DNA of 64,000 bases from Palaemon carinicauda (taxonomy: Eukaryota > Arthropoda > Malacostraca > Decapoda > Palaemonidae), in assembly GCF_036898095.1 (NCBI RefSeq), contig NC_090725.1, positions 328,672,999-328,736,998 of the forward strand. The letters are read 5' to 3'. Below, in pieces: positions 23,325 to 32,817 of the stretch. The notes under the pieces were generated by a model that was not told the DNA's origin, ran no database searches, and saw only the letters and a list, made by a program, of their open reading frames with translations. Within the stretch, counting starts at the first letter, position 1. Each line of letters begins with the position of its first letter. A program made the position numbers and the translations under genes.

Positions 23325-23534
23325 TTATTTTATTTTTTCATATTCAGTTATTTTTTTTGTATTTTGTTTATAATCATAAACTGTTACACTAAAATATATC
23401 ATGAATAAAATAATGCTATAAGTTATCATATAAATCTTATGATTGCCATTTTCATATTTAATCATAATCTGAATTAATATTAAAAAAACCAACAACAGTG
23501 CTATAATATATTTAAATATTGATACATACTGCAT
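23325..23534 (-). CDS. Small two-pass membrane protein
   Basis: 69 residues with two hydrophobic helices (IIALLLVFLILIQIMI and YSIILFMIYFSVTVY) and a Lys-rich tail. The ATG at 23534 opens the frame. There is no signal for a family. Several proteins of this size and shape lie nearby (26221, 29343), a pattern common in envelope protein sets of this virus group. Confidence 0.5.
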   Translation of the reverse strand: MQYVSIFKYIIALLLVFLILIQIMIKYENGNHKIYMITYSIILFMIYFSVTVYDYKQNTKKITEYEKIK

Positions 23535-23758
23535 TTTTTAATATTATAACAAAAAACATTTTTTTCATCAATTTAGTCGGTAGTATAACACACACCCATT
23601 ATTATTATATGAATAATGAACTAAATTTATTAATCAACCCATAACATAATATTTTTCATAATTTGTTGGGTTGTAACAAAATGGATATAATTTAGGATAT
23701 ATGGATTAATATGTTTTATAATAATTATGTAAAAAATATCAACAAAATTTTTTTTAAA

Positions 23759-23797
<39 letters not shown>

Positions 23798-23924
23798 CCT
23801 TTTATCTCTTAAAAATTAATTGATCAACTTCTTATATATATCTAGATACATATTCCTAAATTAAGTATCGTGGGTTAATTCTATTTTTCGGGCGGATAGA
23901 TAATTTTATATAATCTTTATCAAA
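23535..23924. repeat. Leader with (TA)n run, inverted copy of 13.6 kb
   Basis: 23750-23900 is the inverted counterpart of about 13600-13700 ('aattaattgatcaactt'). A (TA)n run sits at 23762-23790. The shared leader plus gene start means that promoter and gene were duplicated together. Confidence 0.7.
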
Positions 23925-24419
23925 ATGAATAATAATCTTATCAGAATGTGTTCTTATATTTTGGTAGCCGCAAATGGTTTAAATGTAACTGGCCCCCCTA
24001 GATTTTATAATAAGAGCGGGGGGCGTTTAGAACCCGAACATGGCGTAGATGATATTTTTACAACTAAAAATTATCATGATGATAATATAAATTCAAATAT
24101 TACATCAACGATTAGTAAAGATTATTTTGATTCTTCTCCCGGTAATAATGGTAAAAATATAGATTTTATCCATGATTTTGATAATACTTCTTCTACTACC
24201 GAAACAAAAGAAATGGGTGATATAATATCAAAAATACTTACAATGGAAGTTTTTGTAATTTTTATACTATTTTTATTATTGATAGTTACTTCATTAATGC
24301 ATTTTTTTTATCATAAAAGGGAAAACGAACAAAATATTGTTTTGAAAAGAACAAATCTAGTTAAAACAAACGAACATAATAATAACACCGATGATAGTAA
24401 TATGATGACCAATAGATAA
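23925..24419 (+). CDS. Type I membrane surface protein
   Basis: 164 residues. The N-terminal hydrophobic stretch (MCSYILVAANGLNV) could be a signal peptide. It is followed by a Ser/Asn/Asp-rich region with N-glycosylation sites, a transmembrane segment (FVIFILFLLLIVTSLM) and a cytoplasmic tail rich in Asn. A truncated inverted copy lies at 13158-13532. The intact copy defines where the other is broken. No family recognised. Confidence 0.65.
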   Translation: MNNNLIRMCSYILVAANGLNVTGPPRFYNKSGGRLEPEHGVDDIFTTKNYHDDNINSNITSTISKDYFDSSPGNNGKNIDFIHDFDNTSSTTETKEMGDIISKILTMEVFVIFILFLLLIVTSLMHFFYHKRENEQNIVLKRTNLVKTNEHNNNTDDSNMMTNR

Positions 24420-24609
24420 TTGAATAATATAAACACATTCCCATTATTTTAGTTCCTAAATTCAAAATTTACTATTATTTAATTGAATAGCAATCATTTT
24501 ATTGTGAAATTTTTAATTTTTAAATTTGGACTTGACTGGTTAGCAGGCAAACTAAAAATAACTAATTGTATAAGCATAATAATATATTTAATTTGTTTTT
24601 TAATGCCCA

Positions 24610-24651
<42 letters not shown>

Positions 24652-24746
24652 AGTAAAACACGCAGCAGATACATCTTATAGGTTTTGACAGACCGACCGA
24701 CCGACCGACCGACCAGTAAATTACTTGGGTCTCTGACGAAAGAATA
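24420..24746. other. Leader with (TA)n and (GACC)n tracts
   Basis: No gene in 327 bases. A (TA)n run lies at 24611-24648 and a GACC tetranucleotide array at about 24689-24716, ending some 30 bases before the ATG at 24747. Other tetranucleotide arrays occupy comparable leader positions at 32153 and 48266. Confidence 0.6.
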
Positions 24747-25442
24747 ATGTATGCTTTTATTATACTTTTGTGTTGTTATTATACACAATTTACAAATCAT
24801 ATCATATTAGTAAAATCAATGCCCATAAATTTAAACAACCACACTGAAATAACAACCGAGGATTATTATAATAATAATAACAACAGCAATTTTAGTGAAT
24901 CTACGGATGTTCCACAATTTGAAGAATCTTTTCACTCTATCACCACCACAATAATAACCAAAAATGATGATATTACAGAATATAATTTTGACAATGGATG
25001 CGAGAAAAATGGATACGAAACAAATAATATACCATTTAAAGGCCCCGACACAAACTCTAGTTGTAAATATTCTCACTCACATATAAATACTATATCTAAG
25101 AAGTATAACTTTGACAATAGATGCGAGAAAAGTAGATATAATACAACGGATATAGACCACGACACAAACTCTAGTTGTAAATATTCACACTCATTTGCTA
25201 TGAAAGTAAATAACGATAATATTACCACGGCAAATAAAATAAATCAGAACAACGCACTCTTACTGAAACTAATATCCTTGGATTTTATAATATTGTCATT
25301 CAGTTTTATAATTTTTTTATTCATTATAATATCAATCACCCTTTTGTTTATAAAAATTTATTGTAAAGGAAAAAAATCTTTCGGGGGGAATGGGTTAAAG
25401 AGGTCAACGACAATGAATCAAATAAATAATAACCTTTGTTAA
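24747..25442 (+). CDS. Type I membrane protein with internal Cys repeat
   Basis: 231 residues. Signal peptide at the N-terminus (FIILLCCYYTQFTNHI), a Thr/Asn-rich N-glycosylated stalk, two imperfect repeats of about 40 residues each (YNFDNGCEKNGY ... DTNSSCKYSHSH and YNFDNRCEKSRY ... DTNSSCKYSHSF), a long membrane segment (IILSFSFIIFLFIIISIT) and a basic tail. The paired cysteines in each repeat could form one disulphide per unit. It resembles a small viral surface or decoy protein; function unknown. Confidence 0.65.
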   Translation: MYAFIILLCCYYTQFTNHIILVKSMPINLNNHTEITTEDYYNNNNNSNFSESTDVPQFEESFHSITTTIITKNDDITEYNFDNGCEKNGYETNNIPFKGPDTNSSCKYSHSHINTISKKYNFDNRCEKSRYNTTDIDHDTNSSCKYSHSFAMKVNNDNITTANKINQNNALLLKLISLDFIILSFSFIIFLFIIISITLLFIKIYCKGKKSFGGNGLKRSTTMNQINNNLC

Positions 25443-25787
25443 TTAAATACTAACATTTTGTATTAGGGGATTAAACACACCAGTGCTTTTCATTTTATTT
25501 AAGATATTAAGAGTTTCATTGAACTGGTTCTCTGACATATGGCGTGCATAATATAAAATAGATACCATAAGTATAATATATAACACCTTATTCATTACTT
25601 TCATTGAGATGTTCTTACATAGAAAGGAATTTGTTTTTGATAGCAAACTATTACTCCTTTCGCTGGTTGTGGATTTTTCTTTTTCTTTGATCAGGTTTTC
25701 TTGTATCCTTTTTTTTCCTTCTAGTTCTTCTTGTACATTTGGGTCATTAATAAAAGTTTCAATACTATGAGTATCTTTGTTTGTCAT
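25443..25787 (-). CDS. Hypothetical single-pass membrane protein
   Basis: 114 residues: a charged N-terminal half rich in Glu and Lys, a hydrophobic segment (VLYIILMVSILYYA) and a soluble C-terminal part. It is convergent with, and directly adjacent to, the 24747 gene. Likely type II or single-pass. No recognised family. Confidence 0.55.
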   Translation of the reverse strand: MTNKDTHSIETFINDPNVQEELEGKKRIQENLIKEKEKSTTSERSNSLLSKTNSFLCKNISMKVMNKVLYIILMVSILYYARHMSENQFNETLNILNKMKSTGVFNPLIQNVSI

Positions 25788-25845
25788 TTTTTATTTTTAG
25801 GCAATTTTTATGTTTTTTATCCAATATAAGGTATAATAAATATTT

Positions 25846-26169
25846 CTATATAGAATCTGTACGGATTATTATTTTGTGCATATTTTCATTTAAATTGTGA
25901 GAATAAAAGCAACGTCCATTTGTGCTTGTTAATAAATCACAAGAAATCTTTTTGGGCGTAGAACAAAATTTTGCGTAATACTTGTTTAATAGTGATGAAA
26001 TATCTTCTGTTTTATTGTTTGTTCTGGTTTTTATATCCTGTACATGAATCAATGTGGTACATATTGTATTACAGCTGGGGCAGTTGTTCTCCAAATTAAT
26101 TATTTTAATAAAAAAATGATGACAATGTGTACAATAGTAAATATGTGGAGGGATAGTTCTAGTTTCCAT
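25846..26169 (-). CDS. Small zinc-ribbon-like protein
   Basis: 107 residues. The N-terminal half has CTHCHHFF followed after about 12 residues by CPSC, the spacing of a zinc ribbon; three more cysteines follow in the C-terminal half. Such ribbons occur in viral transcription factors and in RNA polymerase-associated proteins, but this is too short and too generic to assign. Its start is 52 bases from the next minus-strand gene, so the two could be co-transcribed. Confidence 0.55.
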   Translation of the reverse strand: METRTIPPHIYYCTHCHHFFIKIINLENNCPSCNTICTTLIHVQDIKTRTNNKTEDISSLLNKYYAKFCSTPKKISCDLLTSTNGRCFYSHNLNENMHKIIIRTDSI

Positions 26170-26220
26170 TTTTTAACTTATAATTGGGGGGCGTTTTGTA
26201 AATGAAATAATAATATTTTG

Positions 26221-26496
26221 TTACTTATTCAAGTGTTCTAAAAATTCGTTATCAAATACAATATCCTTATTATATTTCTGTATTGGTGGGGGTTTATTTA
26301 ACTGATAATCTTGAAATGGCCAAATAAATTTATTAAATGATATAATTTCTATTAAAAGAATGAATGTAAGAATAATTATAATTATATAACCATTATCAAT
26401 TTTTCTACCAAAAATATTCGTTGCTAACAACATTAAAATAAAAACAAACAAAAATAATTTTAAGATAGATAAATAAACCAATAACATTTTATCCAT
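26221..26496 (-). CDS. Small two-pass membrane protein
   Basis: 91 residues with two hydrophobic helices (LKLFLFVFILMLLATNIF and YIIIIILTFILLIEII) and a soluble tail containing PPPIQKYNKD. A degenerate copy of its 3' end and downstream spacer lies at 18364-18500. Unknown function; probably an envelope component by its shape. Confidence 0.55.
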   Translation of the reverse strand: MDKMLLVYLSILKLFLFVFILMLLATNIFGRKIDNGYIIIIILTFILLIEIISFNKFIWPFQDYQLNKPPPIQKYNKDIVFDNEFLEHLNK

Positions 26497-26562
26497 TTTT
26501 TAATTTTTCTACCACTATAATAACTGATTAACTAATTAGACGATATAATTACATATAATAAT

Positions 26563-26709
26563 GATATTCAATCGACTTTTTTTCTCGGGCATATTTTTTC
26601 TATCCTATTACCCAGGAAGAAAACCCAACAAAACACAAACAAACCACGATGATACCAAACCAAATTTATCAGCAATTAAGAAAATTAAAAAATATATAAA
26701 TATATAATA
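26563..26709 (+). CDS. Possible very small secreted peptide
   Basis: An ATG-started frame of 48 codons with a hydrophobic start (MIFNRLFFSGIFFLSYY) and a Lys/Asn-rich remainder. It directly precedes, in a different frame, the start-less gene at 26692. It could be a real mini-gene, or the displaced start of that gene. Weak support. Confidence 0.25.
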
Positions 26710-27378
26710 ATCTTATTATCTTTAAGTCTATTTGATAATTGTTTGTCTGTTAAAATAATAACCATCACTAGACATAATCCAAAAATACATCTATCACAAA
26801 ATGTATTGAACTCTACTAATATTTTGAATAAATCAAAAGAAGATTGGCTTTTAGATTTTAAAATGGCAGTAACTCATGAAATGGAGAAACCAAATTATAA
26901 TATATCAAAAAGAGAAATAGTTAAAACTAATATATTATTATTGGCTCAACAAAAATCAATAATTCGACCACGGATTTTAATTTTATTTTATAAAGAAATT
27001 ATAAAAAATTTTAAAACGGAATTCTATAATCTTAGTTTTAAGCAAAAGCTGAATCCTATAATATTAAATAATGTTACTACAAATAATATTTCGTTAAATT
27101 TAGATAAATTGGTTGATATAAATTATGAAAAAAAACAACAAAACAATAATAATAAATGGTTAACTGACAATAAAGTTCAATCTATTAATGATTACTCATT
27201 AAATAATAATGAAAATTGTAGAAAAACATCTCATTATAATGATTTACAAGCTAAAATACAATTCAAATTATGTATCTATAAATCACGTAAATATATAAAA
27301 GAATACATTGTTAAAATATTTCTTGTTACAGACGTAAAACATTTTAATTATTTAGAATGGACACCTAATCTTTCTTGA
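26692..27378 (+). pseudogene. Hypothetical protein lacking an ATG start
   Basis: The frame is open from about 26690 to 27378, but the first ATG is internal (26863). The part before it reads like a signal peptide (IIILLSLSLFDNCLS), followed by charged, Asn-rich sequence, so coding seems to begin upstream without a start codon. A lost ATG (an ATA codon sits at the expected place) or a frame change from 26563-26709 would explain this. No family recognised. Confidence 0.45.
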
Positions 27379-27453
27379 AAATATATTATCTTAAAATTAT
27401 TTTGATAAATAATAAATATAGAGTATCAATTTATTTAAAAAATACAACTAATT

Positions 27454-27876
27454 ATGCATATTGTTAAAAATGTTTTTACAGAAATATCTAACGCAAATGT
27501 GGCTGCGATTTATTATGTGTGTCATAAATATAAAAAAGAACCATGGTTTAACGCGCAATTACGATTGTGTCTTTCGCGGTTATATCTTATACAAAATATA
27601 AAACTATTTAAACCACCCCTAATTATTTATTCATATAAAAATGATAAAAATGAAATAGATTATTTTTATGAGGGATATCATTATTTATTGTCTGAGATGG
27701 AAAAACATCACATCTTATATAAAAATCATATTAGAAATAAAATATTAGTTATTTTAAATTTGGTTAGTATTTTCATTATGCTATTTTTATCATTATTAGC
27801 AATATTTAAATGGCCAGTAAAGAAAAAAAGTTTTATTCAAATGACAGAAATACACAAACCTTCATGTTTAACTTGA
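27454..27876 (+). CDS. Hypothetical C-terminally anchored protein
   Basis: 140 residues; a basic N-terminal domain with FNAQLRLCLSRLYLI, then a membrane segment (LVILNLVSIFIMLFLSLLAI) and a short tail. Small C-anchored proteins of this kind occur among oral infectivity factors, but no diagnostic motif is visible. ATG at 27454 follows an A+T-rich leader. Confidence 0.55.
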   Translation: MHIVKNVFTEISNANVAAIYYVCHKYKKEPWFNAQLRLCLSRLYLIQNIKLFKPPLIIYSYKNDKNEIDYFYEGYHYLLSEMEKHHILYKNHIRNKILVILNLVSIFIMLFLSLLAIFKWPVKKKSFIQMTEIHKPSCLT

Positions 27877-27977
27877 ATATAAATATAAATATTTATCAGG
27901 TATTAAAAGAGAATTATTAATTGATCTATTCATTCCAGAAAATCTTTGTCTCGTCCCCAGTTGTACATTGTACCGTA

Positions 27978-28172
27978 CTATAACCAAAGTTTATCTATAC
28001 GTGTTCCATTTATGTTGTCATTGATATTCAAAACTTCAGCTACTAACTCTTTTTTCTGGAATTTGGCTTTTTCATACCGTTCTTCGCCATAACGACCGCG
28101 TCTTTGGGCTTCTCGTTTGTGTGTGTTTCTCTTCCGTTCATATTATTTATTTTGAGCTAATCTTTTAATCAT
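27978..28172 (-). pseudogene. Small basic protein gene with an in-frame stop
   Basis: From the ATG at 28172 the frame reads nine residues (MIKRLAQNK), hits TAA, then stays open for 54 more codons to a TAG at 27978. The downstream part is strongly basic with alternating Arg/Lys (for example EAQRRGRYGEERYEKAKF) and is more G+C-rich than its surroundings, which argues that it is or was coding. The charge suggests a nucleic-acid-binding role. It is the third gene here broken by one in-frame TAA. Confidence 0.4.
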
Positions 28173-28475
28173 TTACAGTATATATATATACTAAGAAAAT
28201 TAATAAAACCCTGGTTGTAGTAAATTATGTATTAAAGCAAGCTACACAATTTATAAAAATGTATTTGACGCGTATATATATTCCTTTTATTCAATGAAAG
28301 AAAAAAATTAAATATATGGTATATTTTCAGGTTAATAAAAAATTAGACGTTATAAGTATTATATGCTTTTATTTTTGGCTTTGGTGGTACAAATAATCTA
28401 TTATAATAAAGGATATGTCGTAAAATAATATACATCTAATGAGTTTTTATCAAAATCAACAATAAAAGGAACTAT
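28173..28475. other. Spacer
   Basis: A+T-rich, with a short TA run near 28181-28190. The segment at about 28255-28345 ('atattccttttattcaatg') resembles 19770-19860 and 45360-45430, each lying upstream of a minus-strand gene start, so it may be a small shared leader element. No gene. Confidence 0.4.
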
Positions 28476-29171
28476 TCATTTTTCCAAATAGGGGTGATGA
28501 CGAGTTGTTTTATATTTTTCTTTATTTTCTGGGTAATTTCTATAAAATTCTAATAAATTAAGAAATATTTGATAATGCAAACCAAAATAAAAATTATATT
28601 TTTTTTCGTCGACTACAGAAATTGTTTTACCATTATTATCGCTGGGAAAATATATCCCATGGCTACAATAAACATCAAGTCCATTTTTTGGATAAACATT
28701 CCAGATTTTAACTTTGGGGCCCCTTGAGTTTTGTAAACAATCTGAATTAATTGTCACATTTTCATATAATTCTTTATGATTTCTAAATAGATAATTTATT
28801 ATAGCGGCTGCTTTAGAGTCAAATGTAATAATATTTACAGGAAATTTGTCTCCAAAACACATGTGGATAAAATCAACTAAAAGGTCTTTACTGAGGGGAG
28901 CTCTAGTCTCGCCAAAATTATGGTGTAATAATTTACCATATTTATACACCAATACATTATGAATTACTATATATTTGTTAGTATTCTTGTCAGAAATTAA
29001 TTCATTACTTGTAACAAAAAAATAATGTGGGAGTGTTTCAACGCGTTTCCTTTTACCTTCTTCGTGAAATGTATAATCTAGAACCACAATTATATCATTA
29101 TCGGGATATAACTCGCCCGATGTAGAATTTTGTACTTTTATATCAGAATTTAATAATTTTGAGCGGGGCAT
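28476..29171 (-). CDS. Hypothetical protein
   Basis: About 232 residues from the ATG at 29171 (the frame extends upstream only by non-ATG codons). It alternates beta-like hydrophobic stretches (DIIVVLDYTF, YIVIHNVLVYKYG, VNIITFDSKAAAIINYLF) and polar loops. This arrangement, with acidic residues at strand ends and a later CSHG, recalls a ribonuclease-H-type fold such as DEDD exonucleases, and the gene at 46910-47886 has a similar layout. That is only a fold guess; no catalytic set is certain. Confidence 0.55.
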   Translation of the reverse strand: MPRSKLLNSDIKVQNSTSGELYPDNDIIVVLDYTFHEEGKRKRVETLPHYFFVTSNELISDKNTNKYIVIHNVLVYKYGKLLHHNFGETRAPLSKDLLVDFIHMCFGDKFPVNIITFDSKAAAIINYLFRNHKELYENVTINSDCLQNSRGPKVKIWNVYPKNGLDVYCSHGIYFPSDNNGKTISVVDEKKYNFYFGLHYQIFLNLLEFYRNYPENKEKYKTTRHHPYLEK

Positions 29172-29342
29172 TATAGAATTTCTCAATAATATTATTTTAC
29201 GGGTATATATTGATCAGCGAAGAATAGCTGCCGGGTGGCTACTAGTTGGTGGTGGCCGATGTAGTTATATATAACCCGCCCGCCCAGCTAGCCAGATAAA
29301 CTATATTCTGCTTCTATGGCAAACGTTTTCAAATTTATAACA

Positions 29343-29606
29343 TCATTTTGCGTGTCTCACAGATCGCATTGGTAGGTAATTTATCCACTTTCCAGTTGAA
29401 AAGATATACAAAATCAATATTATTAGGGCCGCAAAAATAACATTCATTATTTGCATATAAACATTCTTTGTATGTGAACAAGCTTTATAATCAAAGATTA
29501 ATTTAATAATAAGTAAAATTAGAGCAAAATAAATGAAAAACTTTATAATATACATTTTTATAAAGTCCTTATAAACATTTTTGATAAACTTGTCTTGTTT
29601 TATCAT
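29343..29606 (-). CDS. Small two-pass membrane protein
   Basis: 87 residues with two hydrophobic segments (FFIYFALILLIIKLIF and IMNVIFAALIILILYIF) separated by a short loop with one cysteine. It starts about 20 bases from the end of the 29629 gene, so the two minus-strand genes may share a transcript. No family recognised. Confidence 0.5.
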   Translation of the reverse strand: MIKQDKFIKNVYKDFIKMYIIKFFIYFALILLIIKLIFDYKACSHTKNVYMQIMNVIFAALIILILYIFSTGKWINYLPMRSVRHAK

Positions 29607-29628
29607 ATTTTAGTAACTACTATATTTT

Positions 29629-30309
29629 TTAATTAGATTCAATTTCAATTTTTATATTATTCTTTTTAAACTTTAAATGTTCCACACCAAAAATTAATAA
29701 ATCATAAAAGAAAGAAAGAATATTTATTATGCTAGCAACTCCAGAATATTCCACAACAAATTTATCGCCATCATTTAGACTATTGTTATAAGTTTCTGCA
29801 TATAAGAGGTGAAACCAGATTTTCGTTTGTGTTGATGCGGGAGAATATTCAGCAACTTCATTTAAATTTGTTGTCAGAATTCTAAATAATAATTTCGACA
29901 AAATTTTATATTTATATTCATTATATTTGTCGTTTTTCTTTGATCTTTTATTTAATGAAATGGCAGAAAGATCAAAAATCTTATTCCAATTTGCAATAGG
30001 TATACTATCAGTAGAATTAATATCTATTGGGGTGTCTCCTGTTACAGTATAATATTCATAATACAAATATGTATAAAAATACAGACGAAGTATTAGATAC
30101 AAAGAATTTGAGTCTTCAATACTCGTTGTAGCCCTCTCAATGAAATCCTGAAATTTCGCCATCGAAATTTGTAATATTTGGTTGGTTTTAATATTTTCTT
30201 CATCTAAGATTATAGAATTATTCCAACCTTTGAAAAAATCTAAAACCTCATCAAAAATATCTAATAGCATTTGACCTTTGGGTGGTGGTGGTGGTAAACC
30301 ACATATCAT
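29629..30309 (-). CDS. Hypothetical protein, helical
   Basis: 226 residues. Begins with a Pro run (LPPPPPKG), then mostly alpha-helical hydrophobic and polar stretches with Tyr clusters (YFYTYLYYEYYTVTG). No signal peptide; a hydrophobic stretch near the C-terminus (IINILSFFYDLLIFGV) may associate with a membrane. Unknown function. Confidence 0.55.
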   Translation of the reverse strand: MICGLPPPPPKGQMLLDIFDEVLDFFKGWNNSIILDEENIKTNQILQISMAKFQDFIERATTSIEDSNSLYLILRLYFYTYLYYEYYTVTGDTPIDINSTDSIPIANWNKIFDLSAISLNKRSKKNDKYNEYKYKILSKLLFRILTTNLNEVAEYSPASTQTKIWFHLLYAETYNNSLNDGDKFVVEYSGVASIINILSFFYDLLIFGVEHLKFKKNNIKIEIESN

Positions 30310-30443
30310 TTGTTCGGTTTTTCTGTGTTTTAAATTACAGCGTAAATAATATAACTGGTTTGAGGATTTTGAGTAATCATTCTTACAAACTTCACTATCT
30401 TGTAAAAGCGAAAATATTTTTCCATAAATATTCTTATTTAATC

Positions 30444-30878
30444 TTATATTTTTCTGTTTGGTATTATTTTTTTTTTTGTGATTTTATCTATTACATCAGT
30501 ACTAGTTTCATTTGTCCGTGTGTTTGTTTTATCATCGACATCCGAATAGTTTGATTTAACATCTCCTCCATCCCCTTTTCGTTTTTTTGTGATTTTATCG
30601 ATTACATCAGTACTAGTTTCATTTGTCCCCGTGTTTGTTTTATTATCTATAACCGAATCGTTTAATTCAACATCTCCCCACCCCCCCTTTCGTTTTTTTG
30701 TGATTTTATCAACAGTACTAGTTTCATTTGTCCCCGTGTTTGTTTTATTGTCAATATTTGAATCTTTTAATTCAACGTCTCCCTGGTCTAAACCATCTAA
30801 AATATATTCATTGGTAGTAACTTTCCTTAAATTTTTGGGATTAAGAATAGTTCCAGTTTGAATAGAACCATTTTCCAT
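30444..30878 (-). CDS. Thr/Asn-rich protein with three tandem repeats
   Basis: 144 residues made mostly of about three tandem units of 37 residues (roughly 111 bases). Each contains DNKTNTGTNETST, then DKITKKRKG and a GDVELN-type linker. At DNA level the units start near 30480, 30591 and 30702. The repeats are acidic/basic alternating and likely disordered. The shared unit length in codons keeps the frame, unlike the 181-bp duplication at 9.9 kb, so expansion here has been compatible with coding. Confidence 0.55.
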   Translation of the reverse strand: MENGSIQTGTILNPKNLRKVTTNEYILDGLDQGDVELKDSNIDNKTNTGTNETSTVDKITKKRKGGWGDVELNDSVIDNKTNTGTNETSTDVIDKITKKRKGDGGDVKSNYSDVDDKTNTRTNETSTDVIDKITKKKIIPNRKI

Positions 30879-31773
30879 TGTATCTTAGTTGTTGTTGAAT
30901 AATATATTTTTTTTTGTGCACCACATTTTATATGCTAAACCCACGAAAGGGGGATTGTGTATTTTTAATTTATATTATTTCCAGAACAAAAAAATAAAAG
31001 ATATCTTAAGCCCCCAAAATTATAAAGAGTAAATACTCATTTTATAATGTCATTTAGGAAAAAATACCATTATTATAAATTATCAATAAATGATAAATTG
31101 TACCATAAAATGCACATACAGAACACAATAAAAAAGGCAGACATCTTCATTAAATTATCAGATATATAATAAATGATAGAAAAACCTTATTCAGTTTTTT
31201 ATATCAACATTACATACATCCTCGTGTTTTTTTCTCTCTTAAACAAGTAACTTTAACTTGGTTTGGAATTTCCGGTTTGGGAATTATTTGGCATTTTATT
31301 TGTTATTGTTGTTGTTGTTGTTGTTGTTGTTGTTAACAAAAATATATACCCGCTTGTCAGGCAAACATAGAAATAATTTTTTTGTGACATATTCAGTTAG
31401 AGGGTTGGTATAGAATTTGAATCACACACATAGTATAATCAGATTCATTAATATTATTGAAAACAACTTGGTATGTTAGGCGGGGTCTCCAACAAATCCA
31501 GTCAGGTTTTGTTGTATATATCTCAAATTATAAACTTCTACTTTATAAAACATTCTGTAACTGTAATGTGGACAAGGATAAACAAACCCCCCCCCCCAAA
31601 AAAAAAAAACGACATAGTAGTTAAACTTATAAATATATTATACGTTTTTACAACGACAACTATTACAAACAACAGAGTTTATATAATTGATTATATATAT
31701 TTTTCACAATTTTTTTGTTAATATTTATTTGTCTGGCATTTAAAAAAATGGAAGGGGGTAGTGGTAAACCAAA
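30879..31773. other. Gene-poor stretch with a repeat copy
   Basis: About 900 bases without a convincing gene. 31183-31302 is a diverged, inverted copy of 34185-34295 (shared 'ttacatacatcctcgtg'). A (GTT)n tract lies at about 31306-31336, and homopolymer C and A runs near 31588-31608 disrupt all frames. The 82-codon frame at 31473 crosses those runs and is not credible. Confidence 0.5.
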
Positions 31774-32031
31774 ATGATAATAATGATAATATTATTGTTG
31801 GGTGAAATTTTACCGGTACAGTATAATCATGGTCTGGACTTCTATCCATCAAAGTACATTATAAAATCTTTTGTAATAGTTTTCATGCTTACAATGGCTC
31901 GGTGTATAAGATTTATTGCCATTTCTAAAAGGTTATCCAATAAACAGAAACCACTACTTTTGTTTAACAATTCCATATTTTCTCGTTCTAACAGACCAAT
32001 GTCTTCTCCTTCGTCTATTTCAATAGATTGA
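31774..32031 (+). CDS. Possible small membrane protein
   Basis: 85 residues with a hydrophobic start (MIIMIILLLGEILPV), a second hydrophobic stretch (FVIVFMLTMARCIRFIA) and a Ser-rich tail. The DNA just before it ('atggaagggggtagtgg', about 31749) resembles the start of the 32290 gene, so this may be the remnant of a paralogue in a shifted frame. Modest support. Confidence 0.35.
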   Translation: MIIMIILLLGEILPVQYNHGLDFYPSKYIIKSFVIVFMLTMARCIRFIAISKRLSNKQKPLLLFNNSIFSRSNRPMSSPSSISID

Positions 32032-32289
32032 CTGTTTTTTTTTATTACACCGACCGATCTAGATTTTCATTATTTTGCCCTATTTGCTATTTTTTTTTTT
32101 TTTGAAAATTATTTACACTACCACCAATTATAAATGAGATTCGCCCGCCAACCAACCAACCAACCAACCAACCAACTAACTAACCAATGGACTGGTGAAT
32201 TTAAAGGCTGGTACATTGGAGATATATATATAGTCATCTTTGAAACTAATTTTTTTGGTGTTGCTACCTATTTATCTAGAAATTAAAAA
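32032..32289. repeat. Leader with (CCAA)n tract
   Basis: A CCAA tetranucleotide array at about 32151-32188 lies 100 bases before the next ATG, followed by a TATATATATA element near 32224. No gene. It belongs to the set of leader-located tetranucleotide tracts in this window. Confidence 0.55.
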
Positions 32290-32689
32290 ATGGAACGGGC
32301 AGTAGAAAACCACAATGATAATAATGATGATAATAATTTTGTTAAATGGAATTTTAATGATCCCCAATATAGCTCAAAAGTTATAGAGGACAGCTTCAAA
32401 ACGGAAAATAATACAAATATCAGCGACAACGAAAATGATAAGAAAATAATAATTTCAGAAAATAAAGATTACGAAGAACAACTTATATATACCAAGATTA
32501 ATTTTAAGCGAAAATGTAAATTTACAATCAAGAAATATAAATTTCTTTGTTGATATAATATTATTCATATCTATTATTTTGTATTTATATTTACCTAATT
32601 TGATTTATTTGATAGTTATATTTATATGCTTTATGTATAAACATATAGAGTATAAGAACCCCCCTCTATATCAAGTAATAAATCATTAA
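32290..32689 (+). pseudogene. Small membrane protein, frameshifted before its anchor
   Basis: The ATG-started frame (32290-32553) is Asn/Asp/Lys-rich and soluble, ending at TGA. In the +1 frame the sequence continues with a clear hydrophobic segment (FFVDIILFISIILYLYLP) and a tail to TAA at 32689. The simplest reading is one membrane-anchored protein whose frame changes in the A-rich stretch near 32510-32545. Alternatively the soluble form is real. Function unknown. Confidence 0.5.
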
Positions 32690-32817
32690 CGTCGTTATTA
32701 TACTTTCATTTATGTTGTATGGTTATATAATTTTATGTAAAAGTTAATTGGAGATAGGGGGGTACGTTTCTCGTTCTTTATTCTAGTTTCATATTGAAAT
32801 TATTCTATATCCAAAAA

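Noticed and set aside
31473..31721. 82-codon plus-strand frame
   Set aside because: It crosses a C9 and an A12 run and has no signal, domain or paralogue; any single-base error there would abolish it.
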